From JAGTVG01 sp964543195 (lineage in GTDB: Bacteria > Bacteroidota > Bacteroidia > Cytophagales > Cyclobacteriaceae), in the NCBI GenBank assembly GCA_964543195.1, contig CAZIXF010000025.1:1-64000 (forward strand): a stretch of DNA of 64,000 bases, given 5' to 3'. Shown here piece after piece: positions 1-8,830 of the stretch. Each line of letters opens with the position of its first letter. Within the stretch, counting starts at the first letter, position 1. The notes under the pieces were generated by a model. That model searched no databases. It saw nothing but the letters and a program-made list of their open reading frames with translations, and had not been told where the DNA came from. Both the position numbers and the translations under genes were made by a program.

Positions 1-112
1 AATAGTAAAAACGGTTTATTTTGAGAATGGTTTATGAATAATCGGGGTTAACAAAGCCGGCTATAGATCCAAAAGGTTTTATCAGGCTGATGAAATTTCC
101 TGAAGGGTTAAC

Positions 113-505
113 CTAACCCAGTTTGTCAAGTATCCCTATCAGCTTTTCCCTGATTTCAATGGAAAGCCTGGCCAGTTCCGGGTTATCAATTTCCATCATC
201 GCAGAAGCCGGATCGAAAGCCATTATTTCCAGTTCTCCGTCAGGTGATTCCTGGATCACCACGTTACAGGGTAGAAAGGTGCCAATTTTATCTTCTGCCT
301 GAACGGCCCTGTGAGCATAAACAGGATTGCAGACTCCCAGGATCTTATAGTTGCGGAAATCAATATCTATTTTATCTTTGAAGGTTTTCTTTAGATCGAT
401 CTCGGTCAGTACCCCGAAATCTTCTTTTTGTAATTCTTCGGTAACCCTTTTTTCAAGATCTTTGAAACTTCCGCTTTTTATCTTTTTTGCTATAAAAAAA
501 TCCAT
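113..505 (-). CDS. DUF302 family protein
   Basis: A 130-residue soluble protein with no signal peptide. It has the DUF302 layout: an N-terminal strand-helix, a central 'LGVCNP' segment and a 'LPCNVVIQE' strand with a conserved Cys near residue 80. Members of this family often sit near redox or metal genes, but their biochemical role is not settled. It is a single gene, 173 bp from the convergent-side end of the S41 protease gene on the same strand. The family call is fairly firm; no function can be inferred from the neighbours. Confidence 0.8.
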   Translation of the reverse strand: MDFFIAKKIKSGSFKDLEKRVTEELQKEDFGVLTEIDLKKTFKDKIDIDFRNYKILGVCNPVYAHRAVQAEDKIGTFLPCNVVIQESPDGELEIMAFDPASAMMEIDNPELARLSIEIREKLIGILDKLG

Positions 506-678
506 GTTAATTCAGTTATCGAAAATTGATTGTTCAGATATTAAAACAGCACATGATTAAATATTTGTTCCCATAAAATTCCCGCCGGGAAAAAACAGAA
601 ATATACGCTTAATTACAAATAAAAGCGTCTTTAAGCTGATTTCAGATGCATCCGGTTCTTTTTTGGACACACGCAGCT

Positions 679-2316
679 TTACTCATCAGCAAGCAGGTTT
701 TCAGCAGTAGCCAGGTGTTCGGCCTCATCAAAAAGGTCCAGTGCTTTCTGATAGATTTCATTAAACTCATTGGCCACTCTGTACCAGCCTTCATTTTTCC
801 AGAGGCTGCGGGCAATATAGGCTTTCATCCGGTTCCTGATTAGCGGCTTCGATCTTCTGAATTCCTTATCCACATATCGCACATCTGATTTTTTACCCAG
901 TTCGATCAGCTCGTTCAGCATGGATTCCGTGATTTTGAATGAATCCATGTATTCATCAAGAGACATTCTATCGAGCTTTTCACGGTTTTTATTATAATAT
1001 TCGAGCGTGTATTCCCTGATCACATTATTATATACAAGGGACGAAAAATAGGGACTATCGAATGTGGTATCCAGGGGAACGAAAAAATCAGGCATGATAC
1101 CTCCTCCTCCGTATACATTTCTTCCTTTTGAGGTTTTATATTTCAAACTGTCATTTACAGTAATGCTGTCTTCACTGAAGAACTCTCCGTTTTCAAACCG
1201 GTGCCTCCTGTCGGCATGATAATAATTCATATCACCATTATAAAATTTCTGGATCGACCGTCCCGAGGGTGTATAATATCTTGAAATAGTTAACCGGATT
1301 TCCGAACCGTCTGAAAGCGATATCGGCATCTGTACCAATCCTTTCCCGAATGACCTTCTGCCAACAATAAGGGCTCTGTCATGATCCTGAAGGGCGCCGG
1401 CTACAATTTCGGATCCCGAAGCACTTCCCTCATTGATCAGGACGACCAGGGCACCTTCCTCGAAAAGCCCTTTGCGGTAAGCCCTGAATTCCGCATTATA
1501 CCTTTTTTTCCTTCCATCCTGGGAAACAATAAGTTTTTCGTCATCAATAAACTCATCGGCTACATTTACCGCCCGGTCCATATAACCGCCGGGATTTCCC
1601 TGAAGATCCACGATCAGCTTTTTCAATCCCTGTTCCGTAAGTTGCGAAAGTTCCCTTCTGAATTCTTCATAGGTAGTCGCAGAAAAACGCGATATTTTTA
1701 TGTATCCCGTCTCCACATCGATCATATAGCCTGTATCGACCGAATACTGGGGAATTTTATCACGGGTAATTTTGAATTCCATTGTCTCATCACGGTCACC
1801 CCGGATAATCCCTATGGTTACCTTCGATCCTTTTGGCCCTCTCAGCAGATCAATTACACCACGAATGGTTATTCCTGTTCCTGCCACATTTTTCCCATCT
1901 ACTCTTACGATTTTATCACCCGATTTAAGTCCCACTTCTTCGGATGGTCCTCCTGTCAGGGGCGAAACTACGATTATGGTATCCTTGATGATGTTGAATT
2001 CAATACCGATCCCATCGAATTCACCTTTCAGGTCGGCATTCGTTATTTCAACTTCAGACCTGGGTATATATATGGAATGCGGATCCAGATTTTCAAGCAT
2101 TTCACTTATCGCATCATCGACAAGTTGTTCTGCATTTACCTCATCCACATACGATTCTTCAATATTGCTTATCACTTCCCTGAATTTGACCACCGAATTA
2201 ACCACTTCATTGTTGGTATTGCTGCGGTTTATCATGGTGGTGCCCAGCAATACGCCCGCGGCCAGCCCGATTGTTATTAAAAGGGGAGCTCTGATCTGAA
2301 ATTTTGAGTTACCCAT
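679..2316 (-). CDS. S41 family carboxyl-terminal processing protease
   Basis: A 545-residue CtpA/Prc-type serine protease acting in the periplasm. An N-terminal hydrophobic segment (about residues 10-27) serves as signal or anchor. A PDZ domain covers about 100-175, and the S41 core follows to about 350. The nucleophile region reads NEGSASGSEI (Ser300/302) and the general-base Lys lies in RSFGKG (Lys325). The extra C-terminal 150 residues are usual for Bacteroidota members. The family degrades or matures envelope proteins by C-terminal recognition. A roughly 190-bp gap upstream is shared with the divergent ruvX. Confidence 0.93.
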   Translation of the reverse strand: MGNSKFQIRAPLLITIGLAAGVLLGTTMINRSNTNNEVVNSVVKFREVISNIEESYVDEVNAEQLVDDAISEMLENLDPHSIYIPRSEVEITNADLKGEFDGIGIEFNIIKDTIIVVSPLTGGPSEEVGLKSGDKIVRVDGKNVAGTGITIRGVIDLLRGPKGSKVTIGIIRGDRDETMEFKITRDKIPQYSVDTGYMIDVETGYIKISRFSATTYEEFRRELSQLTEQGLKKLIVDLQGNPGGYMDRAVNVADEFIDDEKLIVSQDGRKKRYNAEFRAYRKGLFEEGALVVLINEGSASGSEIVAGALQDHDRALIVGRRSFGKGLVQMPISLSDGSEIRLTISRYYTPSGRSIQKFYNGDMNYYHADRRHRFENGEFFSEDSITVNDSLKYKTSKGRNVYGGGGIMPDFFVPLDTTFDSPYFSSLVYNNVIREYTLEYYNKNREKLDRMSLDEYMDSFKITESMLNELIELGKKSDVRYVDKEFRRSKPLIRNRMKAYIARSLWKNEGWYRVANEFNEIYQKALDLFDEAEHLATAENLLADE

Positions 2317-2469
2317 ATGATAAGTCAGTCAGTCTTTCTGTCCGGAATTTTATCAGCTAATATATCAATAATTTTTGATTTACCTTTTTATGGACTTTGA
2401 CAATTATTTTTCTCAGCCCAAAGGCAGAAGATTTTCCTTCTGTGTGAAAAATGTTTTAGCGGATTCCCC

Positions 2470-2477
2470 TAACTTTG
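2470..2477 (+). promoter_or_regulatory. Candidate -7 element for ruvX
   Basis: TAACTTTG matches the Bacteroidota -7 consensus TAnnTTTG and lies about 29 bp before the ruvX start. No good -33 TTTG is seen at the expected spacing, so this rests on the -7 match alone. Confidence 0.4.
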
Positions 2478-2505
2478 AATCCATAAATTTTAAAAACATT
2501 TTAAT

Positions 2506-2925
2506 TTGGGAAGGATCATCGCTATAGATTACGGATTTAAACGAACAGGGTTGGCCGTTACCGATCCTGAGAAAAGAATTGCTACTCCCTTGTCTGTAAT
2601 AGATACCAGCCAATTGCAGGCTTTTCTCAGAAAATATATAGAAGAGGAACAGGTGGAGGCCATTGTATTGGGGGAGCCTGTAAGGTGGGATGGTGCTGAA
2701 ACACATACCTCCCGGAATATACGTGAGCTGAAAGCAAGTCTGGAAAAGAAATATCCTGACAAGGAGGTATATATGGTGGATGAAAGTTTTACCTCGAAAA
2801 GAGCCAGGGAAGCCATGATCGCGGGAGGTATGAAAAAAAAGGGTAGAAGAATCAAAGGCAATGTAGATAAAATAAGTGCTACCCTTATATTGCAGGCATT
2901 TCTTGAGGATTATCCCGGGATGTAA
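2506..2925 (+). CDS. ruvX: RuvX/YqgF putative pre-16S rRNA nuclease / Holliday junction resolvase
   Basis: A 139-residue RNase H-fold nuclease. The metal-binding strand is near the N-terminus (AIDYGFKRTGLA, Asp7), the second acidic motif is in IVLGEP, and a C-terminal VDESFTS segment is followed by the final Asp helix. In E. coli the homologue YqgF trims 16S rRNA precursors. The best start is a TTG at 2506, because GRIIAIDYG is the usual N-terminus and no ATG exists upstream in frame near it. It is divergent from the S41 protease and 73 bp ahead of def. Confidence 0.92.
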   Translation: MGRIIAIDYGFKRTGLAVTDPEKRIATPLSVIDTSQLQAFLRKYIEEEQVEAIVLGEPVRWDGAETHTSRNIRELKASLEKKYPDKEVYMVDESFTSKRAREAMIAGGMKKKGRRIKGNVDKISATLILQAFLEDYPGM

Positions 2926-2998
2926 AACAAACCATTTGCATTCCTTAATATTTGTATTCCATATTTGGTAATTTTACTGTTCCCATATCATTTATCAT

Positions 2999-3556
2999 AT
3001 GATTTATCCAATAGTTGCTTATGGTGATCCTGTACTTCGAAAGCGGGCGAAAGAAATTGAAAGGGAAGATATCGATGTTAAATCATTGAGCGAAGACATG
3101 TTTGAAACCATGCATAATGCATCCGGTGTAGGCCTTGCAGCACCTCAGATTGGGAAAAGCCTGCGCATGTTCGTGGTGGATACAGCCCCTATGGAAGATG
3201 AAAAATACAGTGATTTTAAGGCAGTGATCATCAATCCGGAAATAATTGAAGAAGAAGGAGAGGAGTGGGATTTTGAAGAAGGTTGCCTCAGCATTCCCGG
3301 TATCAGGGAGGATGTAAACCGGCAGGAAAAGATACGCCTCAGGTATTTTGATGAAAACTGGGAAGAGCATGAAAAAAAATTTGATGGGATTGCTGCCCGG
3401 ATCATACAACATGAATTCGATCATCTGGAAGGTGTGTTGTTTACCGATTATTTATCGGCCTTTAAAAAGCGTCTGTTGAAAGGCAAATTAAATGGCATCG
3501 CCAAGGGAGATGTGAAGGTGGATTATGTGATGAAATTTCCCAAAAAGAAAAAATAA
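2999..3556 (+). CDS. def: Peptide deformylase
   Basis: A 185-residue metalloenzyme that removes the formyl group from nascent N-terminal methionine. All three diagnostic motifs are present: GVGLAAPQIG, EEGCLSIPG (the Cys metal ligand) and QHEFDHLEG (the two His ligands and catalytic Glu). The length is typical for Bacteroidota. It probably forms an operon with the nitrilase gene 6 bp downstream. Confidence 0.97.
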   Translation: MIYPIVAYGDPVLRKRAKEIEREDIDVKSLSEDMFETMHNASGVGLAAPQIGKSLRMFVVDTAPMEDEKYSDFKAVIINPEIIEEEGEEWDFEEGCLSIPGIREDVNRQEKIRLRYFDENWEEHEKKFDGIAARIIQHEFDHLEGVLFTDYLSAFKKRLLKGKLNGIAKGDVKVDYVMKFPKKKK

Positions 3557-3562
3557 AATGAG

Positions 3563-4360
3563 ATGCGTGATCTCCGGATAACCCTTATTCAATCCGATAT
3601 TCACTGGCACCAGCCCGAAGCAAACCTGGCTGGTTTCGAAGAAATGATCTGGTCTGTTGAGCAGGATACCGATCTGATCGTTCTTCCAGAAATGTTCAAT
3701 ACCGGGTTTACGATGGAAGCCCGCGAACATGCCGAACTGATCAACGGCCGCACTTTCAAATGGATGAAGAACATGGCTCGGCAGACGGGAGCCGTTATTA
3801 CGGGGAGTATGATCACATCTGAAAGGCAGGAGTTATATAACCGTTTGTTCTGGATGAAACCGGATGGATCCTGGTCAAGCTACGATAAGAGACATCTTTT
3901 CCGCATTACTGGAGAAAATAAGGTATTTACTGCCGGCGAGAAAATATTGATAGAAGAACTGAAAGGATGGAGGATATGTCCGCTCATCTGTTATGACCTG
4001 CGTTTTCCGGAGTGGGGCCGGAACAGGTTCCAACCGGAAAAAGAGGAACTGTCCTGTGATATGATCATTTATCTGGCCAACTGGCCGGAATCGAGGATCA
4101 ACGCATGGGATACTTTGTTAAAGGCAAGGGCCATGGAAAACTCCGCTTTTATCGCAGGGCTGAACCGTATCGGAAAAGATGGCAATGGGATTTCTTACAC
4201 CGGACATTCGTCCGTTTACGGCCCGAAAGGAGAGAGTTATGCAGAGATCGTTGCAGACCCTTTTGTTAAAACTATCGACCTGTCCCTGGACTATCTCAGA
4301 CAGTACAGGGAGAAATTCCCTGTACACCTCGATTGGGACCAATTTGAACTGAAAACATAA
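3563..4360 (+). CDS. Carbon-nitrogen hydrolase, YafV/omega-amidase-like
   Basis: A 265-residue cytoplasmic nitrilase-superfamily amidase. The catalytic Glu-Lys-Cys triad is visible as LPEMF (Glu43), YDKRHLF (Lys109) and ICYDLRFPEWGR (Cys143). Closest by motif are YafV/Nit2-type omega-amidases, which hydrolyse alpha-ketoglutaramate or alpha-ketosuccinamate in metabolite repair. It lies 6 bp after def, and its stop overlaps the next start (TAATG). The exact substrate is inferred from the family. Confidence 0.9.
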   Translation: MRDLRITLIQSDIHWHQPEANLAGFEEMIWSVEQDTDLIVLPEMFNTGFTMEAREHAELINGRTFKWMKNMARQTGAVITGSMITSERQELYNRLFWMKPDGSWSSYDKRHLFRITGENKVFTAGEKILIEELKGWRICPLICYDLRFPEWGRNRFQPEKEELSCDMIIYLANWPESRINAWDTLLKARAMENSAFIAGLNRIGKDGNGISYTGHSSVYGPKGESYAEIVADPFVKTIDLSLDYLRQYREKFPVHLDWDQFELKT

Positions 4361-4656
4361 TGGAAGAAAAAAAAGACAGTTTGAAAAACATTAAAGGCAC
4401 CTTTCAGGAGCTGTTAAAATCCTATAAGATCGATTCCAGATATCAGGCTACGCTTATAAAAAATTCCTGGGAAAAGCTGGTAGGGAAACCAATAGCCTCC
4501 AAAACCACGCAAATAAGTCTCCACAATAAGAAATTAAAGATTAAAGTAAATTCCGCCCCCCTTAAGAATGAATTGAACATGTCTAAGACTAAGATCCTTG
4601 AATTACTCAAAAGTGAGTTTGGTGATGGTGTGATCGAAGAAGTGATGTTTATTTAA
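4360..4656 (+). CDS. DUF721 / DciA-like protein
   Basis: A 98-residue basic protein of the DUF721 family, with the KH-like core NSWEKLVGKPIASKT followed by alternating strands. DciA relatives in other phyla load the replicative helicase DnaB; short Bacteroidota members have not been tested to my knowledge. The start ATG overlaps the previous stop, which suggests translational coupling. Its 3' end overlaps the convergent YcxB-like gene by 8 bp. Confidence 0.8.
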   Translation: MEEKKDSLKNIKGTFQELLKSYKIDSRYQATLIKNSWEKLVGKPIASKTTQISLHNKKLKIKVNSAPLKNELNMSKTKILELLKSEFGDGVIEEVMFI

Positions 4657-5122
4657 TATAATTTTTCCTCCTCAGAATGGTTTCCAGGAATTTTCTTTCG
4701 TTTTCTGAATTGAATATCCTGAAAGGAAGATAAATGAACTGGGCCTTCGAAATGATCAGCAGGTAAAAATCCTTTCCCACATACGCTTTTTTAATATTTT
4801 CCCACTTCATCGGCATGCCCTGTTTCGGATTTAATTTAATAAGGATCTGCTGACTGCTGATCTCGTAGCTCAGACGTTCGAAGAGAATTTTGTTCTGTTC
4901 AAGCTGGGTGATCCCGGAGAATTGTATTAACCAGAACAACCAGTACAATACCAGGGCAATCAACGCCCCGATCCACCACCAGTTGGAAGGTATGATAAAG
5001 GTCATGCAGGCAATGGCGATGGCTATCAGGAATACCCACCATTGTTGCCTCAGTATATTTAACATAGCCAGTTTTATATATTTTCCTGTTCCCAGTTGAT
5101 ATTTTCGGGTTTTGACGATCAT
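4649..5122 (-). CDS. YcxB-like membrane protein
   Basis: A 157-residue protein with two adjacent hydrophobic segments (about residues 26-67), followed by a cytoplasmic domain containing the WENIKKAYVGKDFYLL stretch seen in YcxB-like (PH-like fold) proteins. The role is unknown. It is convergent with the DciA-like gene and just downstream of nadC on the same strand (13 bp), so co-transcription with nadC is plausible. Confidence 0.65.
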   Translation of the reverse strand: MIVKTRKYQLGTGKYIKLAMLNILRQQWWVFLIAIAIACMTFIIPSNWWWIGALIALVLYWLFWLIQFSGITQLEQNKILFERLSYEISSQQILIKLNPKQGMPMKWENIKKAYVGKDFYLLIISKAQFIYLPFRIFNSENERKFLETILRRKNYIK

Positions 5123-5135
5123 AATTATCGGGTTA

Positions 5136-5996
5136 TCAGATTTTTATTTTCAAACTTAAATCCAGGCTTTTTACCGAATGGGTCAGAGCCCCTACCGAAA
5201 TAAAATCCACACCGGTTTCCGCCACCTGCTTAATATTGTTTTCAGTAATATTGCCTGAAGCTTCTGTTTTATACTTTCCATTAATACGATTGACTGCTTT
5301 CTTCAGTTCTTCGGGAGTCATGTTATCCAGCATGATCATGTCAACCCCTCCCGTCCGGATCACTTCCTCTACTTCAGCCAGGTTTCTGGTTTCGATTTCT
5401 ATCTTTAGATCATAGTTTTTTTCTCTAAGGTAATTGTTGGCTGCCAGGATCGCTTTTTCGATCCCGCCGGCAAAATCGATATGGTTATCCTTAAGCAGGA
5501 TCATATCATACAGACCCATCCTGTGATTTTCACCACCACCCAGGGAAACGGCCCATTTTTCAAAAAGCCGGAGATTAGGTGTGGTTTTTCGGGTATCCAG
5601 GATTTTTACCTGGTTATTGTCTGTTTTTTCGATCAGCTTCCGGGTCTTTGTGGCAATTCCGCTCATGCGTTGAATAAAATTCAAAACAAGTCTTTCTGCA
5701 GAGAGGATATCCCTGCAATGGCCATTTACCTCGAAAATGATGTCACCCTCCTCAATTGTGTCACCATCCTCGAAATTTTTCTCCAGCGACAGATCAGGAT
5801 TGAATTCCCGGAAAATTAATTCACCTACTTTCAACCCGGCAATCACACCCCCTTCCCTGGTCACAAGTTGAGCCGATCCTGGATGTCCATCCCGTATTAC
5901 GGCGAGGGTGGTATGGTCGCCGTCCTTTATATCTTCGGCTATCGCCTGACGGATATTCCGAAGGATCTCATTTTCGTTGATGTATGATGGAATCAC
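5136..5996 (-). CDS. nadC: Nicotinate-nucleotide pyrophosphorylase (carboxylating)
   Basis: A 286-residue quinolinate phosphoribosyltransferase that converts quinolinate and PRPP to nicotinate mononucleotide in de novo NAD synthesis. The diagnostic segments are AERLVLNFIQRMSGIAT, DTRKTTPNLR, GGGENHRMGLYDMILLKDNH and a C-terminal ASGNITENN/VDFISVGALTHS barrel end. The length is standard. nadA and nadB are not in this window. Confidence 0.96.
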   Translation of the reverse strand: MIPSYINENEILRNIRQAIAEDIKDGDHTTLAVIRDGHPGSAQLVTREGGVIAGLKVGELIFREFNPDLSLEKNFEDGDTIEEGDIIFEVNGHCRDILSAERLVLNFIQRMSGIATKTRKLIEKTDNNQVKILDTRKTTPNLRLFEKWAVSLGGGENHRMGLYDMILLKDNHIDFAGGIEKAILAANNYLREKNYDLKIEIETRNLAEVEEVIRTGGVDMIMLDNMTPEELKKAVNRINGKYKTEASGNITENNIKQVAETGVDFISVGALTHSVKSLDLSLKIKI

Positions 5997-6065
5997 GGCA
6001 CAAAATTACTGAAAGAAGCAATAATAAGGGTGATAATAAGAAAATAATAAAGTTATTCCCGAATG

Positions 6066-6482
6066 TTATTCCCGGGTAAAATCCATGGTATCCACGTAAT
6101 AGCTTCCGTTGGTTTTTTTGAAGAGGATATAGATCCTGAAAGATCCGGTTTCCGAGCGGTATTTGCCCATAATATACTTAAAGCCTTTTTTCGAATCCCC
6201 CTGGTGGATATATTCCACATCAACGGGTTCATGTTTTCTGAAAAAATCCTTGATCACGAATTCAGCCTGGCTTTTACTGTAGGATGATTTTTCGCCATCG
6301 AAATTCAACACGACCATTGAACCGAAATACTGGGACAATTCCCTGGAACTGCCGGATTTAATCGCGGTCCTGACATTGTTGATCACGTCTCCCTGGGCAA
6401 AACTTATTTGTATGGAAAATATAAAGAACATTCCCATCAGCCCTGCCAGAAAGTGTGTATTTTTTTTTGTCGAAATTCTCAT
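6066..6482 (-). CDS. DUF4783 domain-containing secreted protein
   Basis: A 138-residue protein with a signal peptide ending near SFAQG. The NTF2-like DUF4783 fold follows, with GSSRELSQYFG and a C-terminal YILFKKTNGSYYVDTMDF segment. The family is restricted to Bacteroidota, is predicted periplasmic and has no known function. It is commonly found beside nadC in the phylum, as here, 69 bp away on the same strand. Confidence 0.8.
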   Translation of the reverse strand: MRISTKKNTHFLAGLMGMFFIFSIQISFAQGDVINNVRTAIKSGSSRELSQYFGSMVVLNFDGEKSSYSKSQAEFVIKDFFRKHEPVDVEYIHQGDSKKGFKYIMGKYRSETGSFRIYILFKKTNGSYYVDTMDFTRE

Positions 6483-6533
6483 TACCTCCTCAAATTACCT
6501 TAATTATACAGCCAAAACTATGCCATCATTTAG

Positions 6534-6541
6534 TAGTTTTG
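6534..6541 (+). promoter_or_regulatory. Candidate -7 element for gpmI
   Basis: TAGTTTTG followed by CAGCC fits the Bacteroidota TAnnTTTG -7 pattern. It lies 84 bp upstream of the gpmI start, on the correct strand. The -33 region is not convincing. Confidence 0.4.
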
Positions 6542-6624
6542 CAGCCATATTAACGGAAATCTATAAAATAATCTGAAAGAATATAAATTTCTATAAAGTT
6601 AATTCATTTTTAAAGAATATAAAT

Positions 6625-8151
6625 ATGAATAAGAAAGTGATTTTAATGATTCTGGATGGATGGGGGATAGCCACAAAGCCGGAAGTATCCGCCATTGACC
6701 AGGCCAATACACCTTTTGTTGATTCCCTGTATGAGGAATATTCACACAGCCGACTCGATGCATCCGGAATGGCTGTAGGTTTGCCGGAAGGCCAGATGGG
6801 CAATTCGGAAGTGGGTCATATGAACATCGGGGCCGGCCGTATAGTATACCAGGATCTGGTGAAGATCAATCTGGCTATTGAAAATAATGAAATGGGTCGG
6901 AATGAGGAGTATCGAAAGGCACTTTCATATGCAAAAGAAAATAATAAAAAGGTCCATTTTATCGGGCTTGTTTCCGATGGTGGGGTGCATTCACATATCA
7001 ATCATCTGAAGGGGTTGGTTTCAGCAGCTCAGGAAAATGGGGTTAACGATGTCTATATTCATGCGCTTACCGATGGCCGGGATACGGACCCGAAAAGTGG
7101 GATCGGGTACTTAAAGGATCTTCAGTCACATCTCGATAAAACCACGGGTAAAATTGCCACTGTGATCGGGCGCTATTACGGGATGGACCGTGACAAAAGA
7201 TGGGAAAGGGTTAAGCTGGCCTATGACGCACTGGTTCATGGTACAGGTAAGAATACAACTGACCTGATCAAGGCGGTACAGGAATCGTATGATGAAGGGA
7301 TTACCGATGAATTTATAAAGCCGGTCATCAAGGTCGATGAAGACAATAAGCCGCTGGCTACAATTGAAAAAGGTGATGTGGTCTTCTGTTTCAATTTCCG
7401 TACCGACCGGCTTCGAGAAATTACCATGGCACTGACACAGAAAGATTATCCTGATTTCGGTATGAAGACACTCGACCTGTATTATGTCACCATGACCAAT
7501 TATGATGATTCCTTTCAAAATGTACACATCATATTTGGTAAAGAGCATATCAGAAACACGCTTGGTGAAGTGTTAAGCAAGGCAGGGAAAAAGCAGATCA
7601 GGATTGCGGAAACAGAAAAGTATCCCCATGTCACTTTTTTCTTTTCAGGAGGCCAGGAGGCCGAGTTTGATGGGGAATCGAGGATATTGTGCCCTTCACC
7701 CAAGGTGCCGACCTATGATCTGCAGCCTGAAATGAGCGCCTACGAGATCAGGGATAAGATCATTCCTGAACTGGAAAAAGGAGATGTTGATTTTGTGTGC
7801 CTCAATTTCGCCAATCCGGATATGGTGGGCCATACCGGTGTATTCGAGGCAGCGGTCAAAGCCTGTGAGACCGTTGATGTCTGTACCAGCAATGTGGTTG
7901 AAAAAGCACTGGATAACGGCTATACAGCGCTGATCATAGCCGATCATGGCAACTCGGATTATATGATCAACGAGGATGGCACCCCTAATACGGCACATAC
8001 TACCAATTTGGTTCCCTGTATCCTGGTAGACAAGGAGCTTCGTCCCGGGATGAAGGATGGTAAACTGGGTGATCTGGCGCCGACTATTCTTACCCTGATG
8101 GGACTTGATATTCCCCGGGAAATGGATGGCGAAGTATTAATTGAAGTTTAA
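6625..8151 (+). CDS. gpmI: 2,3-bisphosphoglycerate-independent phosphoglycerate mutase
   Basis: A 508-residue alkaline-phosphatase-superfamily enzyme that interconverts 3- and 2-phosphoglycerate with Mn(II). The phosphorylated Ser is Ser61 in GQMGNSEVGHMN. The TDGRDTDP, YYGMDRDKRW and C-terminal DHGN metal motifs are all intact. The length equals the family norm. The stop overlaps the start of the following lipoprotein gene, suggesting a two-gene unit. Confidence 0.98.
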   Translation: MNKKVILMILDGWGIATKPEVSAIDQANTPFVDSLYEEYSHSRLDASGMAVGLPEGQMGNSEVGHMNIGAGRIVYQDLVKINLAIENNEMGRNEEYRKALSYAKENNKKVHFIGLVSDGGVHSHINHLKGLVSAAQENGVNDVYIHALTDGRDTDPKSGIGYLKDLQSHLDKTTGKIATVIGRYYGMDRDKRWERVKLAYDALVHGTGKNTTDLIKAVQESYDEGITDEFIKPVIKVDEDNKPLATIEKGDVVFCFNFRTDRLREITMALTQKDYPDFGMKTLDLYYVTMTNYDDSFQNVHIIFGKEHIRNTLGEVLSKAGKKQIRIAETEKYPHVTFFFSGGQEAEFDGESRILCPSPKVPTYDLQPEMSAYEIRDKIIPELEKGDVDFVCLNFANPDMVGHTGVFEAAVKACETVDVCTSNVVEKALDNGYTALIIADHGNSDYMINEDGTPNTAHTTNLVPCILVDKELRPGMKDGKLGDLAPTILTLMGLDIPREMDGEVLIEV

Positions 8152-8738
8152 TGATCCCGGGCTTCCGGACCATACTGATCATATTGCTGGGTATTCTGCA
8201 ATTCTCGTGTGAGCGACGAACGATCCGCGAGCAAGCTGATATATTCGATTTGGAAAAATTCATTGATGAGCAGATAGAGGAGCTAGCTGAGGGGAAATAT
8301 GAACTTCAAAAGCTTACCGTAATTGATGATTCGGTTGAGCGGGCCACCGTAACACATGATTCTGCCGGCTGGACGAAAGAATTGAGCATATTTAAAACTG
8401 CCGATATTCACAAGCCGGGACTGAGGGATTATTATGAGAGATCGGTAATCAGCAGGAATGGCAACCGGATTGAAAAATATACCCTGAGAGATACGTCCGA
8501 ATCCAGGACCCTGTATCTTACGATCATTTACCGGGAGGATAGCCGGGCAGTAAGCCAGGTTAAGGCTGCTCAGCAGACCAACAATCCTATTTACCAGTCG
8601 AAAAGAGATCTGTTTATCGGGTTTAAACGTCTGGATGACCAGGGGATATTGATGGATACATTCTCTATAAAGGGTTTTCAGAAAATGGTAATGCAGGATT
8701 CGGTCAATTATTTTTCAGCCGGTAAGCTGATCCCATAG
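8151..8738 (+). CDS. Putative lipoprotein of unknown function
   Basis: A 195-residue protein with a short hydrophobic N-terminus ending in a lipobox-like LQFSC (Cys20), then a polar alpha/beta domain. I do not recognise the family. Its start overlaps the gpmI stop (TAATG), so translation is probably coupled, but that says little about function. Confidence 0.65.
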   Translation: MIPGFRTILIILLGILQFSCERRTIREQADIFDLEKFIDEQIEELAEGKYELQKLTVIDDSVERATVTHDSAGWTKELSIFKTADIHKPGLRDYYERSVISRNGNRIEKYTLRDTSESRTLYLTIIYREDSRAVSQVKAAQQTNNPIYQSKRDLFIGFKRLDDQGILMDTFSIKGFQKMVMQDSVNYFSAGKLIP

Positions 8739-8830
8739 TTTATTCAGAAATTAAAATCTCCTTCAAATATAAATGCTAACTTTACAGATTGGGTAAAAAG
8801 TTAATGCAGTTAAAATCTATTCTTTGATCA

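Noticed and set aside
1381..2280. 299-residue frame antisense to the S41 protease
   Set aside because: It is the mirror of a strongly supported protease gene; the translation is rich in Phe, Ile and Tyr with no domain.
5997..6010. TAATTTTG on the minus strand as nadC promoter
   Set aside because: It ends 5 bp before the nadC start, leaving no leader, so probably chance.
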